Positions 47,153 through 58,400 of a DNA stretch of 64,000 nucleotides are shown in pieces. Position 1 is the first letter of the stretch. The number at the start of each line of letters is the position of its first letter. The position numbers and the translations under genes are program-made. The stretch is from Edaphochlamys debaryana. Taxonomy: Eukaryota > Chlorophyta > Chlorophyceae > Chlamydomonadales. The stretch is from NCBI GenBank assembly GCA_016858145.1, contig JAEHOE010000032.1:62001-126000 (forward strand). The letters are read 5' to 3'. A model generated the notes under the pieces. That model was not told the origin of the DNA. It did no database searches and saw only the letters and a program-made list of their open reading frames with translations.

Positions 47153-47977
47153 GGCGCTTAGCTCGCGGCCAGCCGCTGGCGCACAGGCCAGGCTGTGGGC
47201 GACTTGAGCTGGTGGTTTCCCAACGACCCAGTAAGGCAGACTCCCTGCGGGAACTTTTGGCAGATTGACACGTTCGGTTACGGCGTCGACATGGGGGCGG
47301 TTGGCCCCTCGGGCGCGCACCCCTCCCACCGAGACCATGCCACCTTTACGGTTATCGCAGAATGAGAAGGCATATAGGCATAATGAGATGGCACATAGGC
47401 CGTGGTTGTGCAGCAATGAGCCCTTTGATCAACGGCACATTGTAAGCATGAGAGGGCATGAACCCCCTCATGCGGCCACCTCGTGTGGCACCGCACCCCG
47501 CTCAGTCATACATCGATACCATGTCTTCCCAGAGACGTCTGCCGCTTGAGCACTACCAACACCATGTTTGCAATACATGGGACAGCTGGCTCCTCAGCAG
47601 GACTGCTTGGACCAGCGTGAACCTGGCATCCCACCTTCATCTACCTTGGCAGGCATCCGAGGATCCCCCCACTCGACGTTCATGTGCCCACGGTCCGGCC
47701 ACCCGTTTCACCTCTACGGTTTCTGAGAATGCTCACATGTCTGTCTGAACTCTGGTGCATCACTAAGGCCTGCTAAAGGCCCACTCTGGCAGTTCCCGGC
47801 CCCTAGTCTGCCAGTGCTAGGGCCTATGACTGGCCATGGCAATCCTGACTCTCGCGCAGGCTCTCGCTTGCGCACGAAGACAAACAACCGGCTCGTCTTG
47901 CAGTTCTGGGACCCGCCTGGGACCCTCAATCTCCACCCCGTCTTTCTTCAAGCCACTATGCCAGAGACAGGACCGCC
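47153..47977. other. Intergenic region between LRR and B3 genes
   Basis: It must hold the promoter of the LRR gene and the 3' end of the B3 gene, both on the minus strand. I see no further gene, repeat or named motif. Confidence 0.5.
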
Positions 47978-50900
47978 CTACGCCTCCGACAGGCGCTGGT
48001 GCGTCTGCAGCTGGGCGTGCAGCCGCCCCGCCGCCGGGCTGGCACCCTCCTCGACCCACACCTGGAGCACGTCGCCCCGCCCCGCCTGCCGCTGCACCAG
48101 GTAGGGCTTTAGCCCCGCCAGCTCGCAGGGGCAGTACGCGCCACCAGTGCCGGCCTCGGGGCGGCACGTGGCTAACGACAGCACGCAGCTGTACGACACG
48201 CCGCCCTCCACGACCACCTCCACCGCCACGCGCCTCCCCGAGGCCTCGAAGGAACCGACCCCGCTGGAGTGGTCTGCGCCCTGCCCTTCGCCGTCCACGT
48301 CCATGGGCTCGGGCCCACCCGTGCCGTGACTCCGGCCCCACGCCGCTTCGGCTTCGGGCAGCAGCAGGCCGGCAGCGCGGGCACAGTCTGCTGGCGCCAC
48401 CGCAAGCCCCACACTGGTGCCCAGCAGGTCCGCCGTCGTCAGCATTTTTGAGGCCAGCAGATGCCGCGTGGCGGGGCCGCTGCCGCCCCCGCCCGCCGCG
48501 GCACCCGTGTTGAACGCAGGCGGCTGGGGCTGCCGCTGCCTGGACCCCCGCGCAGCTGAAGCGGGTCCCAGCTGCTGGCGAAGGCCGTCGGGTGCGGTGG
48601 GCGAGCCGCAGCGCCGCTTGGCGGTCGGCGACTCTGGAGGAGGCCCGCACGCGCCGCGGGCAAGACCTACACCCGAGGAACGTGGGGAGTTGGAGGGTGC
48701 GGCCACACCCCAGGGCGTCTGGCGGGCGCTGGTGAAGGCCGTGAAGCGGGGCGCAATGCCACGGCCGCGCTGGGGCGACGCCGCGTGGGCGGCCGCCCCC
48801 AGCCCCCGCAGAGGCGGCACGGGGAGCGGCATGGCGGCAGCAGCTGCACCCGGCGCAGGCGACGCCTGTCGCGGCGATGCCTCTGGCGGCGCCGCACGCG
48901 GGTCTGCGGGCATGTCTGCCTCGCTGGCTGCAGTGGCGCCGGCCGGCTGCTGCCGGGCCGAGGTCTGCGCAGCGCCGCCGCCCTCCTGCCCAGCGTACCA
49001 GTCTTCTGCGGCGTCCGACCGCAAGCCCCCGCCCCCGGCCCTCAGCTGCTCATGCAGCTGCGCTGCCAGGGCCTGCGCCTGAGGCGAGTTGGTGCTCATG
49101 AGCAGGTGCCGCAGCAGCGCCAGCTGCACGGAGGACGCGCCGCCAGAAAGCACGGAGCCCGGTGGGCCCGCCCGCGGGGAGCCTGGCCCGGAGTGCTGGG
49201 TCCAGCCGCCCGCGGCCGCCTGCGGCGGGCCGGGCGCGTAGCCCGCGCCGTGCCCCTGCGCCGCCCTGCGGCCCACCTCCCAGTCCAGCAGGTCGTTGCA
49301 GGGCAGCTGCGGTCGCCACGGCCCCTGCGCCTGCGCGTGCGCCTGCTGCATGCGCCGCTGCTGCTCCTGCAGCTGCAGCGCCTGGGCCTCGTGGTAGCCG
49401 TGCGGCACGGCGCAGGGCCCCATGCCCCAGGACGATGCCCGCCTCCCCATGCCCTCCGCCCAGGCACCGGCCTGCTGTGTCCGCTGCTGCTGCTCCACCT
49501 CATCGCCGCCGCCGGCCATGTTCTCGTCGCCCGGCGCACCGTGCGTGCTGGAGCCCTCGCCGTAGCCACCCATGCCGGCCGCGGGGTCGAGCCTGGGCTG
49601 CCAGGCGCTGAGTGCCGCTGCGGCCTGCATGCTGGCGGCGAGCTGCATGGAGTAGGGCACCACCAGGCTGGGCGGCCAGCTGTAGACCAGGTGCGGCAGG
49701 GCGTAGCTGGGGGCCGCGGGCAGGGGCGACTCGGGGCCGGTGCGCACGCTCAGGGGGTGCAGCTTGCCCTCCTGCTCGCGGAGGCGCGCCTCGAAGCGCA
49801 TGCGGAGCCGGGTGGCGGCGGGCGGAGAGGAGGGAGCGGGGGGCGAGCGAGGCTGCTGGGCTTGCGCTTGCGGTGGTGGCGGCGGCGGGCGGGGTGGGGC
49901 TTGCTGCTGCTTAGGTGGCTGGGAAGCGGGCACGCAGGCAGACGGGGCGGTCACTCCATCGAGCGAAGTCGCCGTGTTGACGGGGGAGGCCTTGGGCACT
50001 GCGCCGATGGCTGCCGCGTCGTTCTCCTTGTCGCTGCCAGCAGAGGCCGGCGTGGGCGGCCGTCTCCCGCCCGAGGAGTTGTTGGGCTTGGCGCTGCCCA
50101 GGCCCTTGGTCCTTGCGCTGGCGTCCACCGGCAGGTTGGAGCGGTCGGAGAAGGGCATGGACCGCGGCGAGGCCTCCGCCACGGGCTTGGCGGGGGCGGG
50201 GTCGGGGATCACCACCACCACAGCGGCCGAGGCCTCGCTGGCGGGCTGCAGGGGGTCGTCGTCGGCGCTGACCAGGGGCATGGCCTCCTCCGCGGCGTCG
50301 TCCATGGGCAGAGAGGCGCTGGAGGGCGGCGTGGCGGCCACCGCCGTGTCCACGCTGGGCGCCGCCGAGGCCTGCTGCTGCCCGCCGGCAGCCTGGCCGC
50401 TGCTGCGCGCGTTGATGACGGCCATGGCGGCGCGGGCGGCGTTGATGGCGGCCGACACGTCCTCGGGCAGCTCCCGCCGGATGGCCAGGCGCTGCAGCAG
50501 CAGGGCAGGGAGCAACGGTCAGGCAGCGGCACGACTGCGCACGGCATCACTAAGGGTGGAGCCTTCTTGGGGCAGAGGGGGGTCGGGTCGAGGCACGCCG
50601 CGCGGATGGGTGGTCGCGGCCCCGAGTTTAGCTTCCTGGACTCCCCCCCTTCTTCGTAGCCTTGTGACAGGCTTGGGACCCACCACAACGTGGTCATGGT
50701 CAGCGTAGAAGATGAAGTAGGCTCCCGGGCATGCACCATGTGTCTCGCAGAAGGCGCCTGCAGTGCAGAGGCATGACCAGGAGCAGGGGGCGTGGTTGGT
50801 GGACGGTGGTGAGACGGAACGTTGTGTGAGCGTGTGCGCAACGACGCGTCCTCACCGATGTATGAGATAGCGTACTGCCCCCCCATGCAAGTGCACTGGA

Positions 50901-51163
50901 GTTCCCAGCAGCTGCCATCCTCATCGAGAAGGACCTGCGAAGAGGAGAGCGAGTGTTGGCATCTTGCGTTTGCCACTCACGTGAGGGCGGCGCAAGCCCC
51001 TCCTTACCAGCGGCGTAGTTTGGCGGTTCCTCAACTCCCCTATGAAGAAGCGCGCCTCCGCCCGTGGGATCTTAACGCTCTTCGTTGTGAATCCATCGCT
51101 AATCGTGAGCTTCTTGACACAGAGGTATCGCTTGACATGAAGACACGGGCCATCCCTCCCCAT
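47978..51163 (-). CDS. B3-domain DNA-binding protein with long Gln/Pro/Ala-rich region, ~940 aa
   Basis: Exons (minus): 51163-51008, 50934-50856, 50757-50684, 50491-47978; phases agree (2,823 nt). Residues about 11-103 fit the plant B3 fold: VKKLTISDGFTTKSVKIPRA, then VLLDEDGSCWELQC...QYAISYI, then GAYFIFYADHDHVV, matching the LT-SD / IP / D--G--W / Y / GD--F order of B3 domains. Two introns split the fold. The next ~700 residues are disordered and rich in Gln, Pro, Ala and Ser. The last ~85 residues are ordered-looking (VAVEVVVEGGVSYSCVLSL...LAGLKPYLVQRQ...GDVLQVWVEE). It is probably a nuclear transcription factor, target unknown. The start is the first in-frame ATG of the B3 exon; upstream exons may exist. 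The exon 3 donor (GTGGGT) was chosen because it gives a phase-0 join to RLAIRRELPEDVSAAI. Confidence 0.7.
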
Positions 51164-51429
51164 GGACCTGGCCCGCTGACCGCCGGTACCTGTGTAGGGG
51201 GGGGGGGGACAAAAGGGGGGTTGGCACAGCCAAGTGAGCTTTCTGGCACCTTTGCATGCGTGGCTGCTAATGGAAAGCTGGCACCGGCTCCTGCGGGGTT
51301 GAGCAAGCCATCGACAGGTGCGACCCCACCGTTGACCGGCGGGTATTGCATTCCGACCCCGTCATGAACCAAAAGCACACATGTTGAGCCCAAGATAGGC
51401 TCGCAGCGTCAAACGCAGGCGCAGACGCA

Positions 51430-51948
51430 TACCTTCGGCGCTCGCCGGCTCGCGCAGCGCAGCTGCGACGGCCCCCCGAGCAGCTCCCACGCCAGCCGCT
51501 GAAGCGAGCTCTCTACTGTTGCTGATATGTATAGAGAGAAATGTCAAAGCGTCAAATTCGGCAGCGAAAGTTGGTCAACCCCTGCTCAACAGCTCTTTCG
51601 TTTGTCGCGAGCTGCTCAACGCGAGACGTGTGTCCTGTCCTGACCTATGAAGTGCCTAGTGCTGCCTACAACCTAATTAGCTATGAGGTCTGTGGCCTGG
51701 CGCGAGTCCTAGCTCGGCAGCCACCTGGATTCAAGCGCCGTACTGCGTGGCCATTCGTGCGTGCAGGATGGCCATGGCCCAGGAACTGACGACCAGCTGC
51801 AATACATACCTCTCGATATTGCGGGGAGAGGTGGCGAGGCCGCGGGGGGGTCAGGTGTGCAACGTCGGCATCGCCACATGCGCAGGCATGCGCTCGCCTT
51901 GGCCCTGTTTTCCCTACGCTTATTGCGGCATTGCGACTTCGCACTCAT
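51430..51948 (-). other. Possible upstream exons of the B3 gene or a small divergent gene
   Basis: A minus-strand ATG at 51948 begins MSAKSQCRNKRRENRAKASA and reaches a strong GAG|GTATGT donor. A further stretch (about 51510-51428) can be read as TVESSLQRLAWELLGGPSQL or, in another frame, as SRELASAAGVGAARG, ending at a GTATGC donor. No combination joins these to the B3 frame with consistent phases. The rest of 51,164-52,448, between the divergent B3 and FANCJ genes, presumably holds promoters; I see no named motif. Confidence 0.25.
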
Positions 51949-52448
51949 GAGAGAGACACAGGTAAGTACACCGTGCGAGTGGTACGGCGGCCCTGTGGCC
52001 GGTGAGGTGGCGGGGGTAAGGGGGCAGGGGCGTGTCGCTAACCCGGGTTTCGCGCACTCCTCAGGGCGCGACTCAACGTAGCCCACGCTGTCACAGGTTA
52101 CGAGCATGAAGTTTGTAGAAGCAAGCCTACGAACGTTTGCCGACAAGCGGGCGCGTGGCATGCGCGGCGTGCTCGACCAGCTCAATCGCGCGGCCGATCG
52201 GGGCCCTGGCCTGTACCCCTCACACAGCGGACAAGCAGCTTCTTCATGATAGTCTATCGCCACGCATATCCATAACTTTGAAGCGCTGCAAGAGCTCGCC
52301 TTGACAACTTGTGACAGCTGCACCCAGAGGAAGCAAGCTTGAAGCCATGTGCTCCATAGATAGCTTGATGGACTTGTAGCGACCCACTTGTTCGGCCTCG
52401 TGTAGCGGTGGGCTCGGCGCGTCCTCCGCGGGCCATCGTCGCCGGCTG

Positions 52449-55400
52449 ATGCCTACCTTCAACATCCGCGGCCATGAGGTCCAGTTCCCGCATCAGCCTT
52501 ATGGCGTGCAGCTGTCTTTCATGGAGAAAGTCATCCGCGCACTGGAGGAACAGGGCAATGCCCTGCTCGAGGCCCCGACTGGGTGCGGGAAGACGCTCAG
52601 CCTGCTCTGTGCAGCTTTGGCTTGGCAATCAAAGCGGAAGAAGGAGGTCGCGGACGCGATGAGCGCCAAGTTCGCAGCCGGGGCCGTGGGGCCCGACGGC
52701 AAGGGACAGGCAGCAGGCGGAGGCGCTTACGGGTCTGCGGAGGACTACGCGGACGATGACGACTTCGCTCCGCCTGGGGCTGCAGCGGGCAGCTCCAAAC
52801 GCAGAGGGGACGCAACCACGGCTCAGCCCATCTACGCCGGGGGAACGGACAAGGGGTGTCCCGAGGACGAGGACACTCCCCCGCCTCCCCCACGTATCTT
52901 CTTCGCTAGCCGCACCCACTCGCAGGTGCGGATGGAGCGGGCCTGGTGTCCCGCGCGGCTGTGGCATGCGTCTGCGTCTCAACACCCGGGAGGCACCCTG
53001 CACCTCAGCTGGCTTTCCCCCCATCCGGCACCTCTTCCTTCCCACTGATCAAACGGACCTGTCGCCCCTGTCCCTTACTCCCTCTCCCTCGGTTCCGCAG
53101 ATCGCCCAGGTGGTCCGCGAGCTCAAGCGCAGCGGCTACAAGCCCAGCATGGCCATCCTGGTGAGCCCGGGCCGGCCGGGCCCGAGCCCTCTCTCCTGCG
53201 GCCCCCTTCTCCCCTCTCTTATCAGCTGTCTCTCCCTCGACTCCCCACCCACCCACCCACCCTGGCGCCCCCAGGCCGCCAAGCAGCACTACTGCGTTAA
53301 CAAGGCCGTGATCCGCACCGGCCGCGTGGACGAGGAGTGCGAGCGGCTGCACAAGGAGACCGCCTACGGCTGCTCCTTCCGCTCCAAGGCGACCAAGGGC
53401 GGTCGGCCGCCGGGCTACAGCAGCAAGGTGGGGACGGGCCCCACCTTGCGGGGTTGCCGGGCTCCCACACCGCTCTGCGCCGGGACTCACCTGAGAAGCC
53501 GCTGCGCCCCCTTGTGCGCAGGTGCACGACATCGAGGAGCTGGCGGCTGCCTGCCGCACACAGAAGATGTGCGCTGTGGCGGGCTTGGGAAGGGCCCAGG
53601 GACTCAGCCAGGCACGATGTCAGGACTGGCAGGCCGACTCTCATGGAATCTGCCCACACCACCCGCTCCAACCGCCCGGCCCGGCCCATGCCCCTCCCCG
53701 CGACCCCAGGTGCGCCTACTTCACGGCCCGCGACATGGCGCTGACCGCGGAGCTGGTCTTCTGCCCCTACTCCTACCTGCTGGACCCCGTGGTGGGAGGG
53801 GGGTGGGGAGGGTGGGGGTGGGGTGGAGGGGCAGAAGCAGCGACAACAGGCGCGGGGGCCGACACACGTGTGCCTGCTCTCCACATACCACCTTCGCCTC
53901 CCTCCGTCTCGCTCCAGCTGCAAATACTCCCTCCCTGCGCCCCTCCCCCAGGTCCGCGCCGCGCTGGGCCTGGACGTCAAGGGGGCGGTGCTCATCTTCG
54001 ATGAGGCACACAACATGGAGGACGTGTGCAGGTGAGCGCGGCCTGGGTTGCTGTCCCCTTCGGCTTGGGGTGTGCCGTAATGGTGTGCCGTGTGCATCAA
54101 CGCGAGAGCGGAGGTCGTGCGACCACCGTGGCTGGCGCGATCACGCCTGCGGAGCTGGTGCTGCGCGCGTGTTACTTTCTGGTATCGGCCCTCGCTCACC
54201 CGATCCGCTTCCCCATCCGGCACTCCTCTCCACCCCCGGCTCATCTCAACCTCCTCTCCCCCTCCACCCCGCGCCTCCCTCCCCCCTGCCTCCTTCCCCC
54301 TGCCTGCCCCCCACCCCCTACTCCCTCCCCCCTGCTCCTCTACTGCCCCAGGGAGGGCGGCTCCATGGACCTGGACCTGGACGCCCTGCGCGAGGTGGAG
54401 GCGGCCTTCCGCGCCGCCGCCGAGCTGACCGGCAAGCCCGAGACCTACCTGCCGCTGGCCGAGGCGCTGGCGCGGCTCAACGCCTGGCTGGCGCGGTTCG
54501 AGGGCAGCGCGCAGGGCATGGCGGCGGCGGGCTTCGAGGAGCACGAGGCGGTGTGGCAGGGAGGCAGGGTGAGGCGCGGCGTGCCGGACTGGGTGGCCGG
54601 GGCCGCGGGAAAGGGCGGGATGGATTGAGGGGTACCGGTAACAGGAGTTGTTGCGTCTGCGGCAACTGTGCTTTCTGGCCTGCCGACCCGTGTACCTCGT
54701 CCTGTGTGCCTGCGCCAGGCGCTAGCTGCGCTGGAGGAGGCGGGCCTGGGCCCCACCGCGCTGCCCGCTCTGCGGCAGGCCTACGCCCAGGCCAAGGCGT
54801 ATGAGGAGAAGGCCACCTTCACCACGGGTGGGGGAAGGGCGAGGGGGAGGTGGCGGGCGGGGGACGGGGGAAAGGACTGGTCTGGTGCGTATCTGAGGCG
54901 ACACCCGGTTGGGGCTTGGGGGCTTGAGGCGGGGGCCACGGAAGGCGGGGTAGACGCGAGGATGGCAAGGATGGACCTAGCGCTGTATGCCCTTTCGTAA
55001 TGCACCATGCTTGACAGGGCTTGCGTCACCGCCCGGGCATCCCGCTTCCCCGCAGAGGGCGATGCGGCCGCCGAGGCCATCCCCTCCAACGTCTCCCACC
55101 CGGGCGCCGGCGGCGCCGCGCTGGGCACCGTAGGCCGCCTGCTGACCGTGCTGCGCCTGATGTACTCACCGGCGTCACAGCACCCTGGAGCAGCGGCCGG
55201 GGGCCCGCCCCGACCCCCTGCGCCGCCGCAGCCCCGGCCGCCGCCGCGGGGCCCGGCTATGCCTGACACACAGCCGCAGCCCGCCGGGCCCTCGACGCAG
55301 GCGGCGGCGCTGGCGGGCGGCGGCGGGTTCATCCCCACGCAGGGCGCGCGGGGCGGCACGGCTGCGCCTGCGGGGCCCCCTGCGGGCGCCCCCCGCGGCC

Positions 55401-58400
55401 CAGGCCCGCTGCCCGCGCCCGTGGCCCCGCAGCGGGACAACAGCGGGGACTACCGGGTGGTGGTGAAGCGCTGGATCGCGCACGGGGCCAAGGACAGGCG
55501 CAAGGCCAGGTGGGGGTGGGGGTTCGGAGGGGTGGAGCGGTCAAGGGGCCAGAGCGTGGGGCCAGAGCCTGTGCTGGGAAAGAGCGCCAGGGTCACCACA
55601 CATGGGGCAACAGGGTTGTGAGCTCTTTGGGGGCGAGCTCCGGCCGTGCACGCGCCCCGGAGGCTCCGGGGCTTGCGCGGAAGCTGGCTTCCGCATGCGT
55701 GGTAAGGTTGCGGGCCAGTCCAGGACGGGAGGTGGCGCGGGCCCAAGGCTCAGGGCGACAGGGATCAAGGGGTGACGCCTGCCTCCCCGCCCCCTTCCCG
55801 CCCCCTCCCCGCCCCCCCCAGGTCCCGCATGCGGCAGGACGACCAGGCCCCGGGCGGCGGGGCGCCCGGAGCGGCGGTGTCGCTGGGGCTGTGGTGCTTC
55901 AACCCCGCAGTGGCGTTCCGGGACCTGGCGGGGGCGGCGCACAGCGTGGTGCTCACCAGGTGGGGCCTGCGGGTGTCTACGTGCCTAGGCTGCAGGGGTC
56001 CGTGATGGGGGCCGCAGGGGGAGCCGAACGCCTTGGGCAAGCACTTGATCAGCAGTAGGGCCCAGCGCTGTGTTTTCCCCGCTGAGCCGTGCTCACCCAC
56101 TACACCCACTTTCGCTACTACGATTCCCCACCCCCAGCGGCACGCTTGCCCCCCTGGACTCGTTCGCCTCGGAGCTGGGCACCGAGTTCCACGTGCGCCT
56201 GGAGGCCCCGCACGTGGTGGACATGAGCCGCCAGGTGGGGGGGGCAGGGGAGCGGGAGGCGAGGGGAGGGGAGGGGGGTTGCAAAGCTTGCCAGGACACG
56301 GCACCGGAGGAGCGCCAGCCGGCATGGTGCGCCAGCCAGTATTTAGCGCCGTGCAGGGCAGTTGATGCAGCCGGCGTAATGTCTCAGTCAGTGCCAGGCC
56401 TTGCGGAACGGTGGGGGCTGTGGAGGGCAGGGGGATGCTTGTGGCTGCGGCCAGCTCATGCGCTACCGGGCCGCCGCTCCGGCCCTTGCCCCCTCCCCTG
56501 ACAGGTGTGGGCCGGCGTGGTCCCTCGCGGCCCTAGCGGCGGGGTGCTGTCCGCCACGTTCAAGGAGAGCGCCACCTTCCGTTTCCAGGACGAGGCGGGG
56601 GAGGCCATCGTGCGGTACTGTCAGGTGGGCTGGGAAGGGGCGCGGTTTCGCAAGTGGGGCTGGCTTGCGGGGAATGCTTGGGTGCAGGGCGAGTCGGCAT
56701 TTGCAGTCGGTGTCCGAACCGTGTTGCCGCCTGTAGGTCGCCCGTTGCTTTTCGCCCTCAGCCCCTCCAGCCCTCCTGACCCCGCCCCTGCTACCCCTAG
56801 GCTCTTTTGGCCTCAACACCTCCCACCACCTTCACCACCCCCTCCCACACACGCCCCAGGTCATCCCCGACGGCGTGCTGCTCTTCATGCCCAGCTACGG
56901 CCTGCTCGACAAGCTGACCACCCGCTGGAAGGTGGGAGCCCTGTGACGGTGTCTTGCTGGGGTATTTCCATGCTTCCCAGGCAAGCCGTCACCCCAGATC
57001 CCTATCTGTCTGACTTAGGTCACATTACCCCTAGCCTCCCTCTGGCCCCATGACCGTGGCCCCCTTTCCCCCCTTCCCCCCCAGGCCACGGGCCTTTGGT
57101 CCCGCCTGGAGGCGCAGAAGGCGGTGGTGGTGGAGGGGCGCGAGGCGGGGCGCGGCTTCGAGGAGTCCATGGCGGCCTACTACGCCGCCGTCAAGAGCGG
57201 CCGGGGGGCGCTGTTCATGGCGGTGTGCAGGGGCAAGGTGGGGGGGGGGCAGGGTGGGGAAGGGGCTCGGCGACGGGAGGGCAGCCGGAGGGAGGGGGCT
57301 GCAGTAAGTGCTGTGTTGGGAGAAGCCGAGAACCCCTCGCCGCGCCGCGCCCCCACTGCAGGCCTCCGAGGGCATTGACTTTGCCGACCAGCACGCCCGC
57401 GGGGTCATCCTGCTGGGCATCCCCTTCCCCGCCATCAAGGACACCAAGGTGGGGGGCTGGGCCATGGGGCAGGGGGGGCTGGGGGAGGAGAGACAGGTAT
57501 GCGCTGGAGCCTCAAACTTCTGACCATGCACCTCTTGCCTCCGCGCCCCCCCCCCCAGCTTCAGCCCCCTCTTTCCACCCCCTCCCTCCCTTTCCCCTCA
57601 GGTGCGGCTGAAGAAGGAGTACAACGACGCCGGCTCGGGCCCCTCCAGCGGCCGCCCGCCCTCGCAGCGGCTGCTGAGCGGCGACGCCTGGTACAGCCAG
57701 CAGGCCTTCAGGGCGCTCAACCAGGTGCGGGGGCCAGGGGCGAACTTGTGGGGCAGGAAACGGCTCGCAGACGCAGCCGGCGCAGGATATCCGCCCGCGC
57801 AGAGAAGCCCACCCGTGCCTTCCCTCCTTTCCCTTCGTACCCCTACCCGCCCCCCAGGCCGTGGGGCGCTGCATCCGCCACAAGTACGACTACGGCGCCA
57901 TCCTGCTGCTGGACGAGCGCTTCCGGGGGCAGGGCAGGCAGCAGCAGCTCAGCAGATGGGTGCGCGCGGCGGTCAAGGTGAGGGCGGGGCGGGCACAAGC
58001 GGAGCGCGTTGGGGGCTGTGGGGGACACGGCCCGGGCTCCACGTCTGTGTCAAGGGGATACGCCACGGCCATTCGCTGCTCCCGGTGTCACCCGCGCACC
58101 CACCCCCCACCCCCTCCCGTAGGTCCACGACGACTTCGAGTCCAGCGTGGCGGGGGTGACGGCCTTCTTCGCCGGCCTCGCCGCAGACCCGCCGCGCCCG
58201 CCCGCGCCGGCCCTGCCGCCCGCGGGCGCCGACCCGGCGCCGCCGGTCTCTGCGCCCGCCGCCGAGGCCACCAGCGACAAGGACAAGGAGAAGGACAAGG
58301 GCGGGCGGCGGCGGGGCAAGGACCGTCAGCAGGAACAGCAGCAACGGGCGAATGAGGCTGTGCCCGTCAAGGCGGGCGCTGGCGGGAAGGCGAGGGAGGG

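Noticed and set aside
48785..50659. 624-codon plus-strand frame
   Set aside because: It is the shadow of the large last exon of the minus-strand B3 gene; its Gly/Arg-rich translation has no domain.
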